This document shows, one piece after another, positions 36,986 through 46,861 of a stretch of DNA of 64,000 bases. Positions within the stretch are counted from its first letter, which is position 1. The number at the start of each line of letters is the position of its first letter. Position numbers and translations under genes: made by a program. The notes under the pieces are model-generated. The model was not told the origin of the DNA and did no database searches. It worked only from the letters and a program-made list of their open reading frames with translations. Source of the DNA: Mesobacillus jeotgali (GTDB lineage Bacteria > Bacillota > Bacilli > Bacillales > Cytobacillaceae); contig NZ_CP025025.1 in assembly GCF_002874535.1 (NCBI RefSeq), positions 2,465,526 through 2,529,525 on the forward strand, read 5' to 3'.

Positions 36986-37369
36986 CTAATCAATGTCTTT
37001 TGAAAATCCAGGAGGAACATTCTCCATTCCATTTTCAACCTGATCAATATCCTTATTCAATCCGCTGTTTCGCAGTTGTGCAATTTCTTTTTGCAATATC
37101 ACGAGCCGTGCCTTGACAGTGTCTAATTCTTCCCTTGTTACAAATCCAAGATCTGATAGCTGTTTCCTCGCCATCTCTCTGAATTCTCCATTCCATTCCT
37201 CACTCTTCGATTCACCTTTTTTAAAAAAGTCGTCGAAGATGGTGTCTGCTTCAGCCTGGGTCATATTCCCTTTCTCAACCAGGTTCATAATGGTTTCATC
37301 TACTTTCTCCTTACCGGCAACCGCTGCTCCCAGTCCGAGCATAAAACCGCTCTTCAGAAAATTATTCAT
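36986..37369 (-). CDS. Phasin-like protein
   Basis: This 127-residue protein begins with M-N-N-F-L-K-S-G-F-M-L-G-L-G-A-A-V-A-G-K-E and continues as an amphipathic helix with K-A-R-L-V-I-L-Q-K-E-I-A-Q-L. This pattern is typical of small phasin/PHA-granule-type proteins that precede ubiB-like genes in bacilli. It probably coats lipid or polymer surfaces, or acts as a membrane cofactor for the kinase. No PHA synthase is in the window. Confidence 0.75.
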   Translation of the reverse strand: MNNFLKSGFMLGLGAAVAGKEKVDETIMNLVEKGNMTQAEADTIFDDFFKKGESKSEEWNGEFREMARKQLSDLGFVTREELDTVKARLVILQKEIAQLRNSGLNKDIDQVENGMENVPPGFSKDID

Positions 37370-37579
37370 CTATGATCCTCCTCTTATATAAATCAATTTA
37401 CTTATCAATACCCCAAAATAGCTGGCAATTACCCTATAAAGTAAAAAAAGCACCTGTTCTTATTTCTGAACAAGCACTTTTGCCAAACTGGATTCCCTGG
37501 TATTCAGGTAACCTTTAGAAGTTCAAATACATTAATTTTGTACTACTAATCCTGCTGTGGTTCAATCATTCAGTTCAAA

Positions 37580-38845
37580 TCACAGTTTGATCACGTCCAC
37601 TTTGTCCAAATAAGACCAATTTTGCGGAGCCTTGAAGCTAAGCTGCCAATAGGTTGCGCCATTAAGCTGATATAGATCGATTAATCTGTACTTTTCAATG
37701 TAGCTTCGAATATCTTCAAACCAGACGATATGCTCTTCGGTGCCTTTCCAATACCTAAACCACGGTGACCTGGCTGCAGTATCAAACTGGATGACCGCAC
37801 CAGTAGAAATAGCAAGGTTTTGTGCGTCCAGCACGGAGAGTGCTCGATATTGATTAGTCGAGACGACTTTATCATGTCCGTAAAGCGGAAGACCGATTTG
37901 CAATTTCTCACGGGGAATCAATGTTAGCGAATACCTGACAACGAGTGCGATCCACCATAAAGGAGAAACAGGATCAGGTGGACCTCCAGGGTAACCGTAA
38001 TCAATTGTCATGACGGCCACAATGTCAGCAATCTCCCCTATCGTTTTATAATCATACGCTCCGATTATTGGATTTGTCGGAATATCTTCTGTCTTTGCAT
38101 GGACATTTACATGTAAAATCAGATTTCCCATCGCTGCCTTCAGTTCACGGAGGAAAGTATTGAAATCTTCCCTCTGCGGCGGCGGGATGAATTCCAGGTC
38201 GACACTTATGCCGCCATAGCCTCTTTGATTTGCTAAATCCACAAGACTGGCAACAAGGTTCTTTCGATAAGTCGAAGAAGCCAGTACATTGCCTGCAAGT
38301 TCTTTGCTGAATCCAGATGCCGTGGTGTTTTGAATTAATAATAAGGGGATGACATTCAATTCTTTGCTTTTACGAACAATAGGGGCATCATTACCCACCA
38401 CATAGGCATATCCTTCTGCTGTAAAGGTAAAGGCCGCAACAGCAATGAATGTAAGATTAGGGGCCATTCTTTCGAAATCAGTTAGAAAGGTTTGAGAGGC
38501 GCCAGGTACGATGAATCCAAGTGTAGAAAACCGTGGCTTAACTGGTGAAGGAATATTAATGTTCTGGCCAATATACAATCTGTTGGGATCCAGTCCCGGA
38601 TTTGCACTGACAATGTTGCTGACACTCGTCCTGAATTGTAAAGCAAGCCTCCATAATGTATCGCCAGCCTTGATTTGATAATAGCGAGTAATTGGCTGTT
38701 GATCTGGAACATAGAGTGCCAGCCCAGGAATGATTAAGCTAGCGGAAGGAAGTCCATTGACATCGACAATACTTTGGATCGATACACCATATGTTCTGGC
38801 GATTGCCCAAAGGTTCTCTCCTGGCCTAACTACGTGGACAGCCAT
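37580..38845 (-). CDS. LysM-GH18 spore cortex glycosylase
   Basis: This 421-residue protein resembles SleL/YaaH. Two LysM domains occupy residues 1-46 (V-R-P-G-E-N-L-W-A-I-A) and 50-97 (I-K-A-G-D-T-L-W-R-L-A), followed by a GH18 domain (about 105-421) with the active-site strand G-G-I-S-V-D-L-E-F whose D-x-E holds the catalytic glutamate. There is no signal peptide, as in SleL. It probably binds cortex peptidoglycan and cleaves N-acetylglucosamine links during germination. ATG 38845 follows AAAGGTGTG. Confidence 0.9.
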   Translation of the reverse strand: MAVHVVRPGENLWAIARTYGVSIQSIVDVNGLPSASLIIPGLALYVPDQQPITRYYQIKAGDTLWRLALQFRTSVSNIVSANPGLDPNRLYIGQNINIPSPVKPRFSTLGFIVPGASQTFLTDFERMAPNLTFIAVAAFTFTAEGYAYVVGNDAPIVRKSKELNVIPLLLIQNTTASGFSKELAGNVLASSTYRKNLVASLVDLANQRGYGGISVDLEFIPPPQREDFNTFLRELKAAMGNLILHVNVHAKTEDIPTNPIIGAYDYKTIGEIADIVAVMTIDYGYPGGPPDPVSPLWWIALVVRYSLTLIPREKLQIGLPLYGHDKVVSTNQYRALSVLDAQNLAISTGAVIQFDTAARSPWFRYWKGTEEHIVWFEDIRSYIEKYRLIDLYQLNGATYWQLSFKAPQNWSYLDKVDVIKL

Positions 38846-38917
38846 CTGATCACACCTTTTTATTTTTTCCTTCTATAATCATATGGCGATTGAGCTGTTA
38901 TATACTTCTGTCGTAAG

Positions 38918-39036
38918 AAAAGCGCAAGCGCCTTGTTCAGCCCCGACAAGCGCTGGAGGGCCGATCAGTGAAGTCGTTCTTTGACTTCATTGGGCGGACC
39001 GAAGCGACTCGAGGGGCTAGGCGCTGGAGCTGGACA
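38918..39036 (+). repeat. Dispersed GC-rich repeat, short copy
   Basis: It starts GAAAAGCGCAAGCGCCTTG, has the TGAAGTC/GACTTCA hairpin, and ends GGCGCTGGAGCTGGACA. It is the best preserved short copy and matches both ends of the composite copy at 264-670 almost exactly. It lies in the 5' flank of the LysM-GH18 gene. Confidence 0.85.
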
Positions 39037-39067
39037 CTAATAGAAGTGTAATACTTTCATATAAAAT

Positions 39068-39103
39068 TAAAAGAAGCGGGGTTTCCTAATGAAAGCCCCG
39101 CTT
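39068..39103 (-). terminator. Terminator of the Suv3-like helicase
   Basis: Minus strand: AAGCGGGG and CTTTC, loop, GGAAA and CCCCGCTT, then CTTTTAATTTT. It starts about 9 nt past the stop codon. Confidence 0.85.
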
Positions 39104-39111
39104 ACAGCTGA

Positions 39112-41688
39112 TTACCTCCAGCGATCTCTGTTATCCACCCTTTTTCTGTTTCTAGCTGAATAGCAGGAATCACAAATCTGGTATGGGGAATCAACATGGA
39201 TCCCTTTTCCGCAATGCCTGCACTTCTTTTTATAATTTTTCACTTCTGACTTTAAAAATTCATGAACATCGTCGCTTAAGCCTGTACGAACTCTTTCCCA
39301 GTAAACAGCCTCAGTTTTTCTTCCTAGCTTATATAAAAACAGCAAATGCAGACCGATTGCTTTATAAGAAAGCTCCAGTTCCTCCAAGGAGGCAGTTTTG
39401 ACCGGAGGCTCGGGAAGTTCTGCATCTTCGACAATTGCTCTGATCGTTTGAAGCCATTGTTCAATAAGGGCAGGTTCTTTTGATGAAAAAGGCAGGTGAA
39501 GAAATCCATATAGCTCCATCATTGGCAGTCTCGCTTCAATTTCAGTATCCCTGATGTACTCATAAAGCTCTCTTTCCTCTGAAAGCGAAGCTTTGTTCGT
39601 CCCTTTAGGGCTCTCGAACTTATCCCATAATTCAAAGAAAACAGCAAGTGAGCGGTGGTATTTTTGGAACCTTTCAAAAATACCAGATGTTGGAGCAATG
39701 GAAAACGTCTCTACAGGCCTGTCTTCTTTCTCAAGAAGCTTTGTCATCAAGTTGATGTCTGAGGTGAACGCTACACGGCCGACGTTGTAAATTCCTTTTC
39801 TGCCGGCACGCCCCGCTATTTGCTTTATCTCCTGGGAAGTAAGCCTTCTTCTCCTCGTACCATCGAATTTTTCATTTTCCAAAAAGACGATTCTCCTGAT
39901 TGGCAAATTCAGACCCATGCCAATAGCATCGGTCGCTACTACCACACTTGTTTCTCCTTTGATGAATCGGTCGATTTGCTTTTTCCTAGTTTCGGGCGGC
40001 ATGCTTCCATAAATCATGCTCACCAGGCGTCCGTTGTTCTGTAGTTTCGATGCATTTTCAAGCACTTGTTTTCGTGAGAAGCAAACAAGTGCATCGCCTT
40101 TCTTGGTATCCTTCAGGCTGAACTCTTTATTCTCTACCTGGAGAGGTATATCACGAGTGTATTCATAAATTTCCGCCACCCCACCATCCAGCAGGCCCAT
40201 CATCATTTCCTTGATATTCATGCTCCCGATAATATGGACTTCCTCTGCGTTTGCTTTTGTGATGGCTTTAAACCAGGAAAACCCTCTGTCCTTATCAGCG
40301 ATCATCTGTGATTCATCAATGACGACAACTTCATAAAAGTCCTTTTCATGGAACATTTCAACTGTGCAGGATATATGGTTTGCTCCTTCCACAGGCTTTT
40401 CTTCCTCGCCTGTTTTGAGAGAACAAGGAACTCCCTCAGCGTTGAGCTTTTCATAAACCTCAAGTGCCAGGAGACGAAGAGGAGCCAAATACAAGCCCGT
40501 TCTTGCATCCTTCATTCTTTCCAGAGCATGGTAGGTCTTTCCTGTATTTGTTTCGCCTATGTGCAGAATATATCTAACATTTCTTCTTAGTGATGGATTG
40601 TATTCCCTGCCGAAAATGTCCTCAAGCATGCGAGCTTCTTCTTCCCTTTTCCGTTCAAGTTCAGCCAGCTCCTCTGCCTTTCTCCGTTCTCTCTCTGCAA
40701 GGTCGCTCTCATAGATTGCACGATGCGCCCGTTCTTCAAACTCCATGTCAGCTAGAGCCAATAGGTCTGTTACATACTCTTCCTGAAGCTTGAAAAGAAA
40801 ACCATCTAAATAGACATCAGTTAAGTCATTAATGATTCTTTTTGTCTCGGCGACTGAAAGCTTGTCCTCGAAAACTTCCTCATATTCGCTGAGGATTTGC
40901 TGGTCAAGCTGTTTCATTACCTCCTCAGCAGCTATCCGAGTAAAATACTTTAAAACACTGTTCTCAAAATGATACTGGTAGGTCTCATACTCAAAATAAA
41001 ACCGTCCCCAGCTAGCTGTTTGATGGACCTGCCCCGTCAATTCATCAAAAAAGTCAGCCATCGTCCTGTAATCATCTGGGTTGAAAGAGCCAATAACGGT
41101 CAACCTTTCTTCCAGCATGTATGTGTCAATATCCTCGTACTTCTGATTGTCATTTAAAATCTTCTTTATTTCCTTTGCCATCTCATGCCGAATTTTTAGA
41201 TATGCCGACTCCTGGAAGTCACTAAAAACCTTTTGGGCAACCTGGTAAATCTTTTCCTTTATTCCTGCCTTTTTCTCAAGGAGCCGGTCTTCCTGAGCTT
41301 TTTTAAGGAACCTCTTTCTAGCACGGTTATAATGTTCATCCCAGTTGTGTTTATCGATTGCAGACTTGACCCACTCTCTTGTATTGAATGGTTGATAGTC
41401 TCTCATTTCATTCCTGAAAAGCTTATTGATTAACTTTCGGTCGACACCTTCTACAACATATCCCCGCTCACTCAAAAAAGCCTTTTTCTCACGCTTTGAA
41501 AAATCATTTGTAGACTTTGTCAGCCACACATTCAGCCAGATCTGGCTAATGTAAGTGCTTCTTTTATCGAGATACTCCTGAAATTCCGGAAGAGTTTCCA
41601 GTTCACCAAGAAAATTCTCGATATCATCCATTATCTTAGTTTTTGTGTTCTCCACTGCCTGCTGATGGATCAATTCAATTTGTTTCAT
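39112..41688 (-). CDS. Suv3-like helicase with C-terminal zinc ribbon
   Basis: This 858-residue superfamily 2 helicase has a helical N-terminal part (1-370), then Walker A G-E-T-N-T-G-K-T-Y near residue 377, motif II V-I-D-E-S-Q-M near 455, and motif VI Q-I-A-G-R-A-G-R-K-G. These are the hallmarks of Suv3/DEAH-type RNA helicases. The end has a four-cysteine ribbon, C-R-H-C-G-K then C-D-S-C. Suv3 unwinds RNA for degradation in mitochondria. The bacterial function is not established. Monocistronic, with ATG 41688. Confidence 0.88.
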   Translation of the reverse strand: MKQIELIHQQAVENTKTKIMDDIENFLGELETLPEFQEYLDKRSTYISQIWLNVWLTKSTNDFSKREKKAFLSERGYVVEGVDRKLINKLFRNEMRDYQPFNTREWVKSAIDKHNWDEHYNRARKRFLKKAQEDRLLEKKAGIKEKIYQVAQKVFSDFQESAYLKIRHEMAKEIKKILNDNQKYEDIDTYMLEERLTVIGSFNPDDYRTMADFFDELTGQVHQTASWGRFYFEYETYQYHFENSVLKYFTRIAAEEVMKQLDQQILSEYEEVFEDKLSVAETKRIINDLTDVYLDGFLFKLQEEYVTDLLALADMEFEERAHRAIYESDLAERERRKAEELAELERKREEEARMLEDIFGREYNPSLRRNVRYILHIGETNTGKTYHALERMKDARTGLYLAPLRLLALEVYEKLNAEGVPCSLKTGEEEKPVEGANHISCTVEMFHEKDFYEVVVIDESQMIADKDRGFSWFKAITKANAEEVHIIGSMNIKEMMMGLLDGGVAEIYEYTRDIPLQVENKEFSLKDTKKGDALVCFSRKQVLENASKLQNNGRLVSMIYGSMPPETRKKQIDRFIKGETSVVVATDAIGMGLNLPIRRIVFLENEKFDGTRRRRLTSQEIKQIAGRAGRKGIYNVGRVAFTSDINLMTKLLEKEDRPVETFSIAPTSGIFERFQKYHRSLAVFFELWDKFESPKGTNKASLSEERELYEYIRDTEIEARLPMMELYGFLHLPFSSKEPALIEQWLQTIRAIVEDAELPEPPVKTASLEELELSYKAIGLHLLFLYKLGRKTEAVYWERVRTGLSDDVHEFLKSEVKNYKKKCRHCGKGIHVDSPYQICDSCYSARNRKRVDNRDRWR

Positions 41689-41783
41689 ATCTGAACCCCT
41701 TAAAATCTGTAAAATATATGCTAAAAGAAAAGCGCCAAAAATGAATATCGGCTGAAAGCTGCAAAAGTTACAAAAAGAACCTA

Positions 41784-41813
41784 AATAAAAGGCCGCACAA
41801 TGAGATGTGCGCG
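41784..41813 (-). terminator. Terminator of the hypothetical gene at 41858
   Basis: Minus strand: GCGCGCACA, loop, TGTGCGGCC (imperfect), then TTTTATTT. Confidence 0.6.
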
Positions 41814-41857
41814 CCCTTCCATTTAGGATTCTTCTTACAATCAGTGGAACGGCTTGA

Positions 41858-42232
41858 CTAAGCGTTCTTCACCTTTAACTTTTTCATGACTTCGGTCAAG
41901 ACCTTTTTGTCGTCCTTTGTTACACTTTTAGGTTTAATCGGTGATGCTGGTTTAATTTTATCGATGTTATCAACACTTATAATCTCCAAGTAAAACGGAG
42001 TAGTTTCCCGATTACCCTTCAGATATCCCTTTAGAATTTTCATTTTTTCAGAGGTACCTGTAAAAGCACCTTGATAATCCCATTCTATTTCGTTTTTATA
42101 TCTCGAATCCATTTTTTCTTTTAAAGCAAACGCTTCTGATAAGGCATCCTCCGGCGTCATAAAATAGGATTGTGTTCTCCTTAACCCCTTTTTTTTGCTG
42201 CCATCGCCCGCTTTTGCCTGATAAAGTTTTAC
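41858..42232 (-). CDS. Hypothetical protein
   Basis: This protein of about 124 residues is basic (Lys/Arg-rich) and not recognised. It has a central W-D-Y-Q-G-A-F-T-G-T-S segment and a Lys-rich C-terminus. The most likely start is ATG 42232 (M-L-V-K-L-Y-Q-A-K-A-G) after GAGG; in-frame starts at 42241 and 42292 are also possible. It has its own terminator and no operon partner. Confidence 0.6.
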   Translation of the reverse strand, partial: VKLYQAKAGDGSKKKGLRRTQSYFMTPEDALSEAFALKEKMDSRYKNEIEWDYQGAFTGTSEKMKILKGYLKGNRETTPFYLEIISVDNIDKIKPASPIKPKSVTKDDKKVLTEVMKKLKVKNA

Positions 42233-42376
42233 TAACATTTCCCTCATCCTCTCTGGTTTGGTCTCACGCCTTCTCATGGTAAGTGGAAACACCAGAAGAC
42301 CCGAGGAATTTCGTATATAGATAGTATACCCTTTTTTCCATCAGTTACCTATTAATAAGGAAATAAATGATACTTA

Positions 42377-42408
42377 AAAACAAAGGAGCGTGCTTCATTA
42401 CACGCTCC
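42377..42408 (-). terminator. Terminator of ppdK
   Basis: Minus strand: GGAGCGTG, loop TAATGAAG, CACGCTCC, then TTTGTTTTT. The stem is a perfect 8 bp. Confidence 0.88.
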
Positions 42409-42417
42409 AGTTAAAAG

Positions 42418-45090
42418 TTATTTAGCAATTACAGCTTCTTTTTCATTGTTTCTCTCGTGACGGATTGTTGCCTGAGCAGCAGCCAGTCTCGCAAGTGGAA
42501 CACGGTATGGTGAGCAGCTTACATAATCAAGCCCTGCATTGTAACAGAATTCAATCGAGCTCTTTTCGCCGCCGTGCTCTCCGCAAATTCCGGTCTTTAG
42601 GCCAGGCTTAGTCTTGCGGCCAAGTTCCACACCAGTCTCAACCAACTTGCCTACTCCCTCACGATCAAGTACTGCAAACGGATTTTCAGGAAGGACCTTT
42701 TGTTCAATATATGCCTGAAGGAACTTTCCTTCAGCATCGTCGCGGCTGTATCCGAAAGTAGTCTGTGTCAGGTCATTCGTACCAAATGAGAAGAAGTCTG
42801 CTTCCTCGGCAATTTGGTCTGCAGTCAAAGCAGCACGTGGTATCTCAATCATTGTACCCACTGTATATTCAAAATGCTTGCCCGTTTCTTCTTTAATACT
42901 TTGCGCAGCCGCGTTTACCAGTTCACGCATTTCCTTTAACTCATTGACATGACCGACTAGAGGAATCATGATTTCAGGCTGTGCATCGATACCCTTATCA
43001 GCCAAGTTCGCTACAGCATAGAAAATTGCTCTTGCCTGCATTTCATAAATTTCCGGATGAATCATGCCAAGTCGGCAGCCACGGTGGCCAAGCATCGGAT
43101 TAAATTCGTCCAATTGGCGTACTTTCTTAAGTAACGCTTCCTTTTCCTTAAGCTCTTTCGATTCTGGGTCCTGGATTTGCAATTTGGTGATCTCGACAAT
43201 AAGTTCTTCTTTATCAGGCAAGAACTCATGTAAAGGCGGATCCAGTAAACGAATTGTTACAGGGAGCCCCTGCATCACTTCAAGGATTCCTTCGAAGTCT
43301 TCTCGCTGCATCGGCAATAGTTCATCCAATGCCGCGTTCCGTTCCTCAAACGTTTCAGCCAGGATCATTTTCTGGACAATCGGCACCCTTGCTGCGTCCA
43401 TGAACATATGTTCAGTACGGCATAGACCAATACCGCCTGCACCGAATTCCAGGGCCTTGGCAGAATCCTCAGGATTATCTGCGTTTGCGCGGACTCCAAT
43501 TTTACGCTCTTCATCTGCCCATGCAAGCAATAGCTGGAACTCCTTAGAAAGCTCAGGTTCGATCATTGGGATTTCACCAAGCATAATCTCACCGGTTCCA
43601 CCATCAATTGTAATAATATCACTATGTTTTACTACCACTTCGCCAACACGGAACTGCTTTTCATGAAGATCAATTTTCATTGCTTCACAGCCACATATAC
43701 ATGCTTTCCCCATACCGCGCGCTACTACAGCTGCGTGGCTTGTCATACCACCTCGACTCGTAACGACAGCCTGTGCCGCAATGATTCCATGGATATCATC
43801 TGGAGTTGTTTCCGGTCGGACAAGAATGACCTTTTGGCCATCATTTGCAAGCAGTTCTGCCTCATCTGCATCAAATACTACCTTCCCGGTAGCGGCTCCC
43901 GGAGAAGCAGGCAGCCCCTTTGCCAGCTGATTGCGCTCGAAATTTTCATCAATGCGGCGATGCAGAAGCTGATCCAGTTGTTCTGGGTCCACTCGAAGCA
44001 AGGCAGCCTTTTTATCGATAATTCCTTCCTTGACTAATTCCGTAGCAATGCGGATTGCTGCTTGAGCAGTACACTTCCCAGTACGAGTCTGAAGGATGAA
44101 CAACTCTCCGCGTTCTACTGTGAATTCAATATCCTGCATATCCTCGTAATGCTGTTCAAGACGATTGCAAGTATCTACGAATTGCTGGTAAACGGCAGGC
44201 ATTTCATCTTTTAGGGTTTGGATTGGCTGAGGTGTCCTGATGCCAGCAACGACATCTTCCCCTTGTGCATTGATCAAGTACTCACCATAAAGGATACTCT
44301 CCCCAGTGGATGGGTCACGAGTAAATGCAACACCAGTTCCGGAATCATCACCCATGTTTCCGAATACCATGCTCTGGATATTGACAGCAGTTCCCAGGTG
44401 TGAAGGAATTTTATTCAAGCGGCGGTAAACAATCGCACGCTGGTTATTCCAGGAATCAAATACAGCGTTGATGGAAAGGAATAACTGTTCCTTTGGATCC
44501 TGCGGGAAAGGCTTTCTAGTATGTTTGGTCACGATATTCTTATAGCCCTGGATGACTTCCTTCCAATCCTCGGCATTCATTTCCGGATCAGATGCATAAC
44601 CTTTTGCTTCTCTCGTTTCTTCTAGCAGGCGTTCAAAGAAGAACACATCAACGTCAAGGACGACATCACTGAACATTTGGATGAAGCGGCGGTATGAATC
44701 ATAGGCAAACCTTGGGTTGTTTGTAAGCTTTGCCATTCCCTCAACTGTTTCATCATTCATGCCGAGGTTCAAGATCGTGTCCATCATTCCAGGCATGGAG
44801 AATACTGCACCCGACCGCACTGATACAAGCAATGGGTTCTCAGGGTTTCCTAGCTTCTTTCCAGTTTTCTCTTCAAGCTCACCTAGTGCCTCGAGTACCT
44901 GCGCCTGCACTTCTGCCGGAATCGTTTTGCCAGCGTCATAATATGCATTACATGCTTCCGTAGAAATCGTGAATCCGAAAGGTACAGGGAGGCCGATACG
45001 TGTCATTTCCGCGAGGTTCGCTCCTTTACCTCCCAGAATTTCTTTCATTCCACTATTTCCTTCATTAAAAAGATAAACAAATTTAGACAT
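42418..45090 (-). CDS. ppdK: Pyruvate, phosphate dikinase
   Basis: This 890-residue enzyme interconverts pyruvate, ATP and phosphate with PEP, AMP and pyrophosphate. Its N-terminal ATP-grasp domain begins G-K-G-A-N-L-A-E-M near residue 22. The phosphohistidine domain carries G-G-M-T-S-H-A-A-V-V near 452, with the His and the regulatory Thr/Ser. The C-terminal TIM barrel has G-T-N-D-L-T-Q near 770 and the final C-G-E-H-G-G. The start overlaps the regulator stop by 1 nt. It forms one unit with the regulator and ccpN, suiting a gluconeogenic switch. Confidence 0.98.
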   Translation of the reverse strand: MSKFVYLFNEGNSGMKEILGGKGANLAEMTRIGLPVPFGFTISTEACNAYYDAGKTIPAEVQAQVLEALGELEEKTGKKLGNPENPLLVSVRSGAVFSMPGMMDTILNLGMNDETVEGMAKLTNNPRFAYDSYRRFIQMFSDVVLDVDVFFFERLLEETREAKGYASDPEMNAEDWKEVIQGYKNIVTKHTRKPFPQDPKEQLFLSINAVFDSWNNQRAIVYRRLNKIPSHLGTAVNIQSMVFGNMGDDSGTGVAFTRDPSTGESILYGEYLINAQGEDVVAGIRTPQPIQTLKDEMPAVYQQFVDTCNRLEQHYEDMQDIEFTVERGELFILQTRTGKCTAQAAIRIATELVKEGIIDKKAALLRVDPEQLDQLLHRRIDENFERNQLAKGLPASPGAATGKVVFDADEAELLANDGQKVILVRPETTPDDIHGIIAAQAVVTSRGGMTSHAAVVARGMGKACICGCEAMKIDLHEKQFRVGEVVVKHSDIITIDGGTGEIMLGEIPMIEPELSKEFQLLLAWADEERKIGVRANADNPEDSAKALEFGAGGIGLCRTEHMFMDAARVPIVQKMILAETFEERNAALDELLPMQREDFEGILEVMQGLPVTIRLLDPPLHEFLPDKEELIVEITKLQIQDPESKELKEKEALLKKVRQLDEFNPMLGHRGCRLGMIHPEIYEMQARAIFYAVANLADKGIDAQPEIMIPLVGHVNELKEMRELVNAAAQSIKEETGKHFEYTVGTMIEIPRAALTADQIAEEADFFSFGTNDLTQTTFGYSRDDAEGKFLQAYIEQKVLPENPFAVLDREGVGKLVETGVELGRKTKPGLKTGICGEHGGEKSSIEFCYNAGLDYVSCSPYRVPLARLAAAQATIRHERNNEKEAVIAK

Positions 45091-45908
45091 CAGCCAAAAC
45101 TCCTCTCACTTTTTAAAATATCGAGTATCAATCCTGCCGTTTCTTCAATCGCCTTATTGGAAACATTGATAACAGGGCAGCCAACACGTTTCATGATCTT
45201 CTCTGCATAATCAAGCTCTTCCAGGATTCGTTCATAGCTTGCATAATTTGCCCTGGCACCAAGCCCTAGTGCTTTTAATCTTTCAGTCCTGATTTCGTTA
45301 AGCTTATCTGGCGAGATGATCAATCCGACACATTTACTCCTCGGTATCTGGAACAATTCATCTGGCGGTTTTACCTCAGGAACAATTGGTACATTTGCTA
45401 CTTTGTAACGCTTGTGTGCAAGGTACATCGATAATGGTGTTTTTGAAGTCCGTGAAACGCCTACCAGTACGATATCCGCTCTTAAAATGCCACGTGGGTC
45501 TCTGCCATCGTCATATTTGACGGCAAATTCAATTGCTTCAATCTTACGAAAGTACTCATCATCTAGCTTTCGCATCATTCCCGGTCGATGGTTCGGCTCC
45601 TTATTGAACTTCTTTTCAAAGGCATTCATCAGAGGATTCAGCAAATCAACCGCATAAATCCCTTCCTCATGAGCCCTTTTGTCAAGATAAGCCTTGAGTG
45701 CTGGGACGACGATGGTATAGGCGATTATTGAATGCCCTTGCTTCGCAACCAAGATAACATCTTCAATGTCTTCTTCGTCCTCAACATATGAATTTCTTTT
45801 GATATCAACCTGGCCCCCGTTAAACTGGGTTGCCACAGCCTTAACTACAAATTCCGCCGTTTCCCCGACTGAATCGGATACCACGTACACAACTTCCTTC
45901 ATATCCAA
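45090..45908 (-). CDS. PPDK/PEPS regulatory kinase-phosphotransferase (YqfL-type)
   Basis: This 272-residue DUF299 family protein is named for its known activity as an ADP-dependent Ser/Thr kinase and Pi-dependent pyrophosphorylase that turns PPDK off and on. The P-loop is G-V-S-R-T-S-K-T-P near residue 150. In B. subtilis yqfL follows ccpN (yqzB), as it does here. Its direct coupling to ppdK makes the target evident. ATG 45908. Confidence 0.95.
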   Translation of the reverse strand: MDMKEVVYVVSDSVGETAEFVVKAVATQFNGGQVDIKRNSYVEDEEDIEDVILVAKQGHSIIAYTIVVPALKAYLDKRAHEEGIYAVDLLNPLMNAFEKKFNKEPNHRPGMMRKLDDEYFRKIEAIEFAVKYDDGRDPRGILRADIVLVGVSRTSKTPLSMYLAHKRYKVANVPIVPEVKPPDELFQIPRSKCVGLIISPDKLNEIRTERLKALGLGARANYASYERILEELDYAEKIMKRVGCPVINVSNKAIEETAGLILDILKSERSFG

Positions 45909-45922
45909 AATGCGCTCACTTC

Positions 45923-46576
45923 CTAGACAGATTTTTGCTCTGCGATTTCTAGATAAACCTTCGTAATGGTTGTTTTGGTTATTCGTCCGATAACTTCATA
46001 TGATTCGGGTTTATGCTTGAGTTCCCGGACGACAGGGAGAGAATCTATTCTATTTGTTACAAGCTTTTTGGCAGCCTGGACCAATGTTTCTTCAGGGTTC
46101 ACCGTAATAATGTTTGGCATCCTCGTCATGATGACGCTTACAGGAAGATCCTCCAGATTCTTATTTCCGATAGCAGCTCTTAACAGGTCTTTCCTTGAAA
46201 TGACCCCAGCCAGGCAACTTTCAGAATCAACAGCATACAGCGTCCCTACGTCTTCCAGGAACATCTGGACAATCGCATCATAAACAGAAGATGATTTTTG
46301 AACGACAATCGGATGGCCCTTATAGTCATTGACTTTAAGATTAAGAAATTCCGTCGGTTCAAACAATCTCTCCCTATCCTTATTGAAAAAATAGCCGACT
46401 CTGGGCCTGGCCTCGAGGCTGCCCGCCATCGTCAGGATCGCTAAGTCCGGACGGAGAGTTGCCCGTGTCAGCTTCAGCTTTTCGGCAATCTGTTCACCAG
46501 TTATCGGGCCATCCTCCTTGACAATTTGAACGATTTCTTCCTGCCGTTTTGTTAGTTTAATAGAACTCACCACCAA
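45923..46576 (-). CDS. ccpN: CcpN-type transcriptional repressor with CBS domains
   Basis: This 217-residue protein has an N-terminal helix-turn-helix (I-T-G-E-Q-I-A-E-K-L-K-L-T-R-A-T-L-R near residue 27) and two CBS domains (about 80-140 and 148-212, with V-I-S-R-K-D-L-L-R-A and I-D-S-L-P-V-V). B. subtilis CcpN represses gluconeogenic genes (gapB, pckA) during glycolytic growth. It lies 14 nt upstream of the PPDK regulator and controls the same pathway. Confidence 0.93.
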   Translation of the reverse strand: MVVSSIKLTKRQEEIVQIVKEDGPITGEQIAEKLKLTRATLRPDLAILTMAGSLEARPRVGYFFNKDRERLFEPTEFLNLKVNDYKGHPIVVQKSSSVYDAIVQMFLEDVGTLYAVDSESCLAGVISRKDLLRAAIGNKNLEDLPVSVIMTRMPNIITVNPEETLVQAAKKLVTNRIDSLPVVRELKHKPESYEVIGRITKTTITKVYLEIAEQKSV

Positions 46577-46861
46577 CTTACCCCCAATAATTAATATGTA
46601 ACATTATCAAGGATTTTTTTAATGTGTTATCCTTATTAATTTATAGTATATAACATTTAGTTAAAAATCAAAAGAAAAGGTTTTGATAATTCTTTGAATA
46701 TATTAAAACGGCTGAGTTTTATGGTGTTGAACAGACTATTTTTTTATGAAATATGTCATACTGTTCCTCATATTTAAAGGTTGTTTGTATTAACAGACCA
46801 TTTTTTTGGATTGCTATTAGGGATAGTGGCGAAAGATTTGTTCGCTCCTAGTGATACTTCT

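Noticed and set aside
37446-37482. Hairpin downstream of the LysM-GH18 gene
   Set aside because: The arms have three or more mismatches and the position is about 100 bp from the stop, so support as a terminator is too weak.
43064-43666. 200-codon plus-strand frame inside ppdK
   Set aside because: It is antisense to a highly conserved gene; serine-rich antisense translations are common in such genes.
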